From: Clostridia bacterium
Lineage (GTDB): Bacteria > Bacillota > Clostridia > UBA1381
Assembly: GCA_008668455.1 (NCBI GenBank)
Contig: RQCD01000196.1
Coordinates: 1 to 10,326 of the forward strand
Length of the DNA: 10,326 nt
Direction of reading: 5' to 3'
Under the pieces are notes generated by a model. That model saw only the letters and a list, made by a program, of their open reading frames with translations. It did not search any database and was not told the DNA's origin. The position numbers and the translations under genes were made by a program. Numbering within the stretch: position 1 is the stretch's first letter; each line of letters starts with the position of its first letter. Shown in pieces: positions 6,229 to 10,326 of this stretch.

Positions 6229-7590
6229 TTGAATACAAATGAGACCATTGCGGCGATTGCCACACCGCCGGGTGTGGGCGGAATTGCGGTGATCCGGGTG
6301 AGCGGAGCGGATGCTGTGGCAATTTCCGACCGCGTTTTTTGCGGTGTAAAAAAGCTTTCTGATGTGCCGACTCATACGGTTCATTATGGCTTTATCATGA
6401 ATGAAAAGGGTGAAAGGGTGGACGAGGTGCTGGTCTCTGTTATGCTTGCGCCAAAAACCTTTACCCGTGAGGATGTTGTAGAGATCAGCACGCACGGCGG
6501 AATCCGGGTTTCCCAAGCGGTACTTTCAGCGTTGCTGTCTGCCGGGGCGCGGTTAGCAGAGCCAGGCGAGTTTACCAAGCGTGCCTTTTTGAACGGAAGA
6601 ATCGATCTTTCGCAGGCAGAGGCTGTGATTGATTTGATTCAGTCCGAAACAGAGCTTGCCGGGAAAAATGCGCTTTCGCAGGCAGAAGGAACACTTTTCC
6701 GGAGCATTGAGGACATCCGGCAGAGACTGTTGCATTTAGCGGCATCTATGCAGGTGGTGATTGATTATCCGGATGAGGATTTAGAGGATATGACGGCGGA
6801 GGAAATGACCGCAGAGGCATCGGAATGCCGAAAAAGCGTGCAAAAGCTGCTTGCAACCGCAGAATGCGGAAAGGTTCTCAGGGAGGGAATCCGGACAGCC
6901 ATTGTCGGACAGCCGAATGTCGGAAAGTCCTCGCTTTTGAATTGTTTAGCCAGGGAGGATCGCGCAATTGTTACCAGTATTGCGGGAACAACCAGAGACG
7001 TGATTGAGGAGCGCGTGAATTTAGACGGTGTACTTTTGCGGCTTTTCGATACGGCAGGAATCCGGGAAACAGAGGATACGGTGGAGAAAATCGGTGTGGA
7101 GCGTTCGCGCCGGTCGATTTTGGAAGCAGATCTGGTATTGCTGATGTTAGATGCAGAGCGCGGAATCACACCGGAGGATGAAAAGCTGCTGTCAGAAACC
7201 TCCGGACAAAACCGGATTTTACTTTTAAATAAAACGGATGCATTCTGTTCCGCAATTACAAGCATTCAGGGAGAGCCTGTGTTGCATATATCGGCAAAGA
7301 CCGGCGGCGGTGCAGACGCACTTGCGGCAGAAATTAAAAAACGCTTTCAGCTGGGAGAGATCGGTCAGTCCGATGCCCCGATTATCACAAATCTGCGTCA
7401 TCAGCAGGCGCTGTTCCGCTGCTGTGAAAGTCTGGATCGCATGATTTCTGCCCTTTCCGGCGGTGTTCCGTCTGATTTGACCACAATTGACTTAAATGAC
7501 GCAATCAGCGCATTGGGTGAAATTAGCGGTGCATCGGTTTCAGAGGATTTGGTTTCTGCAATTTTTCATCAATTTTGCGTCGGAAAATAG
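6229..7590 (+). CDS. mnmE: tRNA-modification GTPase MnmE (TrmE)
   Basis: With MnmG, MnmE makes the carboxymethylaminomethyl group on wobble U34 of certain tRNAs, using GTP, a folate one-carbon donor and glycine. The 453-residue length is typical. The N-terminal folate-binding domain opens with ETIAAIATPPGVGGIAVIRVSG-like sequence directly at the TTG start, which supports that start. The central G domain shows G1 GQPNVGKSS (227-235), G2 GTTRD (253-257), G3 DTAG (274-277) and G4 NKTD (334-337). The helical domain ends in the family C-terminal CVGK motif (C450), so the TAG stop here is a genuine terminator. The usual partner mnmG and the rnpA/yidC/jag cluster, which often flank mnmE in Firmicutes, are absent; its neighbour is nrdR. 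Transcription probably depends on readthrough from nrdR or on an internal promoter. Confidence 0.97.
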   Translation: MNTNETIAAIATPPGVGGIAVIRVSGADAVAISDRVFCGVKKLSDVPTHTVHYGFIMNEKGERVDEVLVSVMLAPKTFTREDVVEISTHGGIRVSQAVLSALLSAGARLAEPGEFTKRAFLNGRIDLSQAEAVIDLIQSETELAGKNALSQAEGTLFRSIEDIRQRLLHLAASMQVVIDYPDEDLEDMTAEEMTAEASECRKSVQKLLATAECGKVLREGIRTAIVGQPNVGKSSLLNCLAREDRAIVTSIAGTTRDVIEERVNLDGVLLRLFDTAGIRETEDTVEKIGVERSRRSILEADLVLLMLDAERGITPEDEKLLSETSGQNRILLLNKTDAFCSAITSIQGEPVLHISAKTGGGADALAAEIKKRFQLGEIGQSDAPIITNLRHQQALFRCCESLDRMISALSGGVPSDLTTIDLNDAISALGEISGASVSEDLVSAIFHQFCVGK

Positions 7591-7608
7591 CATTTTCATG
7601 CATGTGGG

Positions 7609-7624
7609 TTGTATATTTATACAA
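7609..7624. promoter_or_regulatory. Perfect 16-bp palindrome, ARG-box-like operator candidate
   Basis: TTGTATA-TT-TATACAA is a perfect inverted repeat 26 bases upstream of the -35 box of the ABC operon. Its 14-bp core, TGTAT-ATTT-ATACA, has the same 5-4-5 layout as the ArgR/AhrC core TGAAT-WWWW-ATTCA and differs by one base in each arm. It has no T-tract, so it does not look like a terminator for mnmE. Assignment to ArgR is inference; another dimeric regulator is possible. Confidence 0.4.
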
Positions 7625-7650
7625 AAATAAGATTTTTTTTGCAAAAAAGC

Positions 7651-7679
7651 TTGCATTCTGAATAAAATTTTGGTATGAT
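7651..7679 (+). promoter_or_regulatory. Sigma-A-type promoter of the amino-acid ABC operon
   Basis: TTGCAT (7651-7656) and TATGAT (7674-7679) are separated by exactly 17 bases. The permease ATG at 7715 has AGGGGAG (7699-7705) nine bases upstream. The spacer contains TGAATAAAA (7659-7667), equal to one half of an ARG box. Confidence 0.8.
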
Positions 7680-7714
7680 GTAACATAGAGTTTTTAAAAG
7701 GGGAGTTTGCTGGA

Positions 7715-8401
7715 ATGAATTGGATCAACACACTTGTTTTTGAGTTCAACAGAACCTTTATTACCGGCGACCGGTGGAAAATGTTTGCGGACGGTGTAAA
7801 AGTGACGCTGACGCTTTCTCTGTTCTCGGTTTTGCTTGGTCTTGCAATCGGAATTTTACTTGCGCTTGGCAAGCTTTGCAAATTTAAGCCGATCAAGTGG
7901 TTCTGCAATCTTTATATTGATGTCATCCGCGGTACGCCGACTATGGTGCAGCTTTTGATTATTTATTTTATTTTCTTTGCATCGGTGGCAATCGACCGGC
8001 GGGTTGTGGCGATTATCGCGTTTGGTATTAATTCCAGCGCCTATGTGGCAGAGATCATCCGCGGCGGAATCCTTTCGGTCAATCCGGGGCAGACAGAGGC
8101 CGGGCGGTCACTGGGATTAAACGGTACGCAGACAATGGTGCATATTGTGATGCCGCAGGCAATTAAAAATATTCTGCCTGCACTTGGAAATGAATTTATT
8201 GTACTGGTAAAGGAGACGGCGGTGATCGGTTATATTGCAAAAATTGATTTAACAGCCGCGGCGCTTTCGGTGCAGGCAAAAACCTACAGTTATGTGATGC
8301 CGCTTTTGTCGGTTGCGGTGATTTACTATGTCATTATTAAAATTCTGACGATTCTTCTGCACCGGCTGGAAAACAGGCTTCGTGCATCGGATGTTCGTTA
8401 A
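7715..8401 (+). CDS. Polar amino-acid ABC transporter, permease (HisM/GlnP family)
   Basis: This is the integral membrane subunit of an uptake transporter for polar amino acids; in this family two permease chains, often a homodimer, pair with two ATPase chains. The 228-residue length is typical. Hydrophobic segments are visible near 29-51, 76-90, 96-115, 150-170 and 193-216. The cytoplasmic EAA loop that docks on the ATPase is EAGRSLGLNGTQTMVHIVMP (128-147), and IRGTPTMVQ (71-79) is a common signature of the family. With no second permease gene in the operon, a homodimer is likely. It is the first gene of a three-gene unit; the ATPase gene follows after 15 bases. Substrate specificity cannot be read from this subunit. 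Confidence 0.94.
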   Translation: MNWINTLVFEFNRTFITGDRWKMFADGVKVTLTLSLFSVLLGLAIGILLALGKLCKFKPIKWFCNLYIDVIRGTPTMVQLLIIYFIFFASVAIDRRVVAIIAFGINSSAYVAEIIRGGILSVNPGQTEAGRSLGLNGTQTMVHIVMPQAIKNILPALGNEFIVLVKETAVIGYIAKIDLTAAALSVQAKTYSYVMPLLSVAVIYYVIIKILTILLHRLENRLRASDVR

Positions 8402-8416
8402 AAAGGAGAAGGTCTC

Positions 8417-9139
8417 ATGATAAAAGTAAAAAATTTACACAAAAGCTTTGGCAGTCTCCAGGTTTTAAAGGGGATTGACGAGCATTTCAAAAAGGGCGAA
8501 AAGGTCGTTGTGATCGGTCCGTCCGGCAGCGGAAAAAGTACATTTCTGCGCTGTCTGAATCTTTTGGAAACACCAACTGAGGGTGAGATTTTTATTGATG
8601 ATGAAAAAATCAACGATCCGAAGGTTGATGTTAACCACATCCGGGAGAAAATGGGGATGGTGTTTCAGCAGTTTAATCTGTTTCCGCATCTGACAATTAT
8701 GGATAATATCGTGTTAGCGCCGATGAAGGTGAAAAAAATGCCGCGCGCAGACGCAGAAAAAAAGGCAGAGGAGCTTTTGAAAACAGTCGGCCTGTGCGAT
8801 AAAAAGGACGCATATCCGGCGCAGCTGTCCGGCGGTCAGCAGCAGAGAATTGCAATCGCAAGAGCGCTGGCAATGGATCCGGAAATTATGCTTTTTGACG
8901 AGCCTACCTCAGCGCTTGACCCGGAAATGGTCGGAGAGGTTTTGGGGGTTATGAAAAAGCTTGCAGACGACGGCATGACCATGGTTGTTGTAACGCACGA
9001 AATGGGCTGTGCGCGTGAGGTGGCATCCAGAGTTCTTTTTATGGATCAGGGTGTTATTATGGAGCAGGGGACACCGGAGGAGCTTTTCGGCAATCCTCAG
9101 CACGACAGCACCAAGGAATTTTTAAGCAAGGTTCTTTAA
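8417..9139 (+). CDS. Polar amino-acid ABC transporter, ATP-binding protein (GlnQ/HisP family)
   Basis: This cytoplasmic ATPase powers uptake through the preceding permease. The 240-residue chain has every expected element: Walker A GPSGSGKST (34-42), Q-loop FQQFN (83-87), ABC signature LSGGQQQR (137-144), Walker B with IMLFDEP (157-163, catalytic E162), D-loop SALD (165-168) and switch H194 in VVTHE. The segment ALAMDPEIMLFDEPTSALDP is characteristic of the amino-acid importer subfamily. AGGAG lies eight bases before the ATG. It is co-transcribed with the permease, with only 15 bases between them. Nothing appears damaged. Confidence 0.96.
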   Translation: MIKVKNLHKSFGSLQVLKGIDEHFKKGEKVVVIGPSGSGKSTFLRCLNLLETPTEGEIFIDDEKINDPKVDVNHIREKMGMVFQQFNLFPHLTIMDNIVLAPMKVKKMPRADAEKKAEELLKTVGLCDKKDAYPAQLSGGQQQRIAIARALAMDPEIMLFDEPTSALDPEMVGEVLGVMKKLADDGMTMVVVTHEMGCAREVASRVLFMDQGVIMEQGTPEELFGNPQHDSTKEFLSKVL

Positions 9140-9148
9140 TATTTTGTA

Positions 9149-9170
9149 AATACCCCCATTTTGGGGTGTT
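9149..9170 (+). other. Intercistronic hairpin between the ATPase and binding-protein genes
   Basis: AATACCCC (9149-9156) pairs with GGGGTGTT (9163-9170), an eight-pair stem with one T-G wobble and a six-base loop. The following TATTTT is too short and interrupted for a strong terminator. It may act as an attenuator or an mRNA-stabilising structure setting the amount of binding protein relative to the membrane subunits. Confidence 0.45.
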
Positions 9171-9202
9171 GATATTTTAACATATTTTAGGAGGATAAAA
9201 TT

Positions 9203-10021
9203 ATGAAAATGAGTATGAAAAAAGCGCTTAGTCTTGCAGTAGCTGCAATTTTAGCGGTTGGGATGCTTTCCGGCTGCGGAGATAAGAACACCGGGAATGA
9301 TGCAGGCACAGCTGCATCCGGCGCACCGGAAGCAGTTGATAAGATTGTGATGGGAACAAATGCAGAGTTCCCGCCGTTTGAATTTGTTGCAGATTCCGGC
9401 GAGGGCTTGGTGGATAAGTTTGACGGTATCGATGTTGCAATTGCAAAGAAGATCGCAGAAAACATGGGAAAAGAGCTGACCATTGAGGATATGCAGTTTG
9501 AAGGACTGATTGCATCTGTTCAGTCCGGTAAGATCGACATGGCAATTGCAGGTATGACCGCAACGGATGAGAGAAAAGAAAGTGTAGATTTCAGTGACAC
9601 TTACTTTGTTGCAGAGCAGGTTATGGTTGTTCCGGAGGGTTCCGATATTACAAAGGCTGAGGATCTGAAAAACGGAAAAACAGTCGGTGTTGTTCTTGGT
9701 TACACCGGTGACGGCGTTGTAACAGACGATCTGCAAATCCCGGAGGATAAAATCTTAAGAGTCAGCCGCGGTATCGACGCTGTGCAGGAGGTTAAAAACG
9801 GCAAGCTGGACGCGGCAGTGATCGACTCTGCAACCGGTATTGCATTGGCAAAGGAAAACGGCTTAAAGACTGTAGAGGATAAGGATGCATTCGCATCGGA
9901 AGAATATGCAATCGCAGTTAAAAAAGGCAACACAGAATTACTGGAGGCAATCAATAAGACTCTTGCTGAAATGAAAGAAAGCGGAGAAATTGATCAGCTG
10001 GCTGTAAAGTATAACGGCTAA
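9203..10021 (+). CDS. Amino-acid ABC transporter substrate-binding lipoprotein (SBP family 3)
   Basis: This extracellular, membrane-anchored receptor captures an amino acid and delivers it to the permease. The 272-residue precursor begins with a lipoprotein signal: basic MKMSMKK, a hydrophobic core, and lipobox LSGC with Cys25 as the lipidated residue. A flexible Gly/Ala/Ser/Asp-rich linker follows. The family 3 domain begins near IVMGTNAEFPPFEF and contains the hallmark GKIDMAIAGMTATDERKESVDFS stretch, whose conserved Arg normally binds the ligand carboxylate. The later VIDSATG carries the Asp that often contacts the ligand amino group. AGGAGG (9189-9194) lies eight bases before the ATG. It is the last gene of the operon, though in many such operons the binding protein comes first. 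The ligand is not determined; Gln, Arg, Lys, His and cystine are all possible. Confidence 0.95.
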   Translation: MKMSMKKALSLAVAAILAVGMLSGCGDKNTGNDAGTAASGAPEAVDKIVMGTNAEFPPFEFVADSGEGLVDKFDGIDVAIAKKIAENMGKELTIEDMQFEGLIASVQSGKIDMAIAGMTATDERKESVDFSDTYFVAEQVMVVPEGSDITKAEDLKNGKTVGVVLGYTGDGVVTDDLQIPEDKILRVSRGIDAVQEVKNGKLDAAVIDSATGIALAKENGLKTVEDKDAFASEEYAIAVKKGNTELLEAINKTLAEMKESGEIDQLAVKYNG

Positions 10022-10042
10022 AAGGACGATATTGGTTGAATG

Positions 10043-10082
10043 AAAAACGCGGGGACTCAAAAAAAAGTCCCTGCGTTTTTTT
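10043..10082 (+). terminator. Strong intrinsic terminator of the ABC operon
   Basis: AAAAACGCGGGGACT (10043-10057) pairs with 10066-10080, a 15-pair stem with one G-U wobble, closing an eight-base A-rich loop and ending in seven T (10076-10082). It begins 21 bases after the binding-protein stop. On the minus strand it ends in five T, so it can also stop transcripts from the converging small gene at the right edge. Confidence 0.92.
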
Positions 10083-10114
10083 GATATGTTGAATGGGGAA
10101 CAATCCCTCTGATT

Positions 10115-10297
10115 TTACTCTTGAATTTCAACGTCATCCACGGAATGCTCCAGCAGAATATTAATTAATTCATTTCTGGAACGGTTGCTTGCAGTGGAAA
10201 GATTCTCGATTTTTTGTAGGGTGTGTTCCTTAATTCGGATGGATATGATTCGATATCTATCATCACCCTTTTTATTAATGGTTATTCTATTTGGCAT
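10115..10297 (-). CDS. Small ribbon-helix-helix (CopG/Arc-like) DNA-binding protein
   Basis: This looks like a short dimeric transcription factor. From the ATG at 10297 it has 60 residues: a short basic arm (MPNRITINKKGDD), a beta strand near RYRIISIRI that would pair across the dimer and enter the major groove, helix A (KEHTLQKIENLSTASN), a turn with NRSRNEL, helix B (ELINILLEHSV) and an acidic tail. A GTG at 10306 would add three residues (MII). I prefer the ATG because GATGAG (10306-10311) then lies eight bases upstream, although this ribosome site is weak. No toxin gene lies downstream, so an antitoxin role is not supported here; what precedes it is beyond the window. Targets are unknown. 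Confidence 0.75.
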   Translation of the reverse strand: MPNRITINKKGDDRYRIISIRIKEHTLQKIENLSTASNRSRNELINILLEHSVDDVEIQE

Positions 10298-10317
10298 TAT
10301 AATCACTCATCTATGTT

Positions 10318-10323
10318 ATTATA
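10318..10323 (-). promoter_or_regulatory. Possible -10 box of the ribbon-helix-helix gene
   Basis: A perfect TATAAT is read on the minus strand about 20 bases before the ATG. The matching -35 would lie beyond the window end and cannot be checked. The box lies within the palindrome ATTATAAT, which recurs at 10296-10303 over the start codon. Confidence 0.4.
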
Positions 10324-10326
10324 ATA

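Overview
The window looks like an ordinary chromosomal segment of a low-to-moderate GC Firmicute, most likely class Clostridia and perhaps Lachnospiraceae. The signs are AGGAG-type ribosome binding sites, A/T-rich intergenic regions, sigma-A promoters with near-consensus boxes, an alpha2-type glycyl-tRNA synthetase, NrdR, and a lipoprotein-anchored amino-acid ABC transporter. The family-level placement is inference. I see no rRNA, tRNA, CRISPR array, insertion sequence or prophage.

Layout. Bases 115-1506 (minus) carry glycyl-tRNA synthetase, bounded by a strong hairpin terminator and its own promoter. An A/T-tract-rich divergent region (1507-1724) separates it from murA (plus), a peptidoglycan precursor gene. 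A strong promoter then drives a large unusual gene (3102-5624) that fuses an N-terminal xylose-isomerase-like TIM barrel to an acyl-CoA synthetase (AMP-binding) module. It is interrupted by one in-frame amber codon at 5100-5102, although the 173 codons beyond it remain open and keep the family motifs. Next come nrdR (own promoter) and mnmE (TTG start), with a terminator-like hairpin between them. A promoter-operator region then leads into a polar amino-acid ABC transporter: permease, ATPase and substrate-binding lipoprotein, closed by a strong terminator. The right edge holds a small ribbon-helix-helix protein on the minus strand.

How the genes relate. Most units look independent: translation (glyS, mnmE), cell wall (murA), ribonucleotide reductase control (nrdR) and amino-acid uptake. 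Only the three ABC genes form a clear functional operon. A 14-bp palindromic core upstream of that operon has the 5-4-5 layout of an ARG box, which hints at ArgR-type control and basic amino-acid uptake, but this is unproven.

The point most worth following up is the TIM-barrel/acyl-CoA synthetase fusion and its amber codon. The codon could be a recent nonsense mutation, a sequencing error, a readthrough site, or a split into two chains: an SD-like stretch and a GTG lie just after the stop. I found no convincing evidence of a wholly new multi-gene system.
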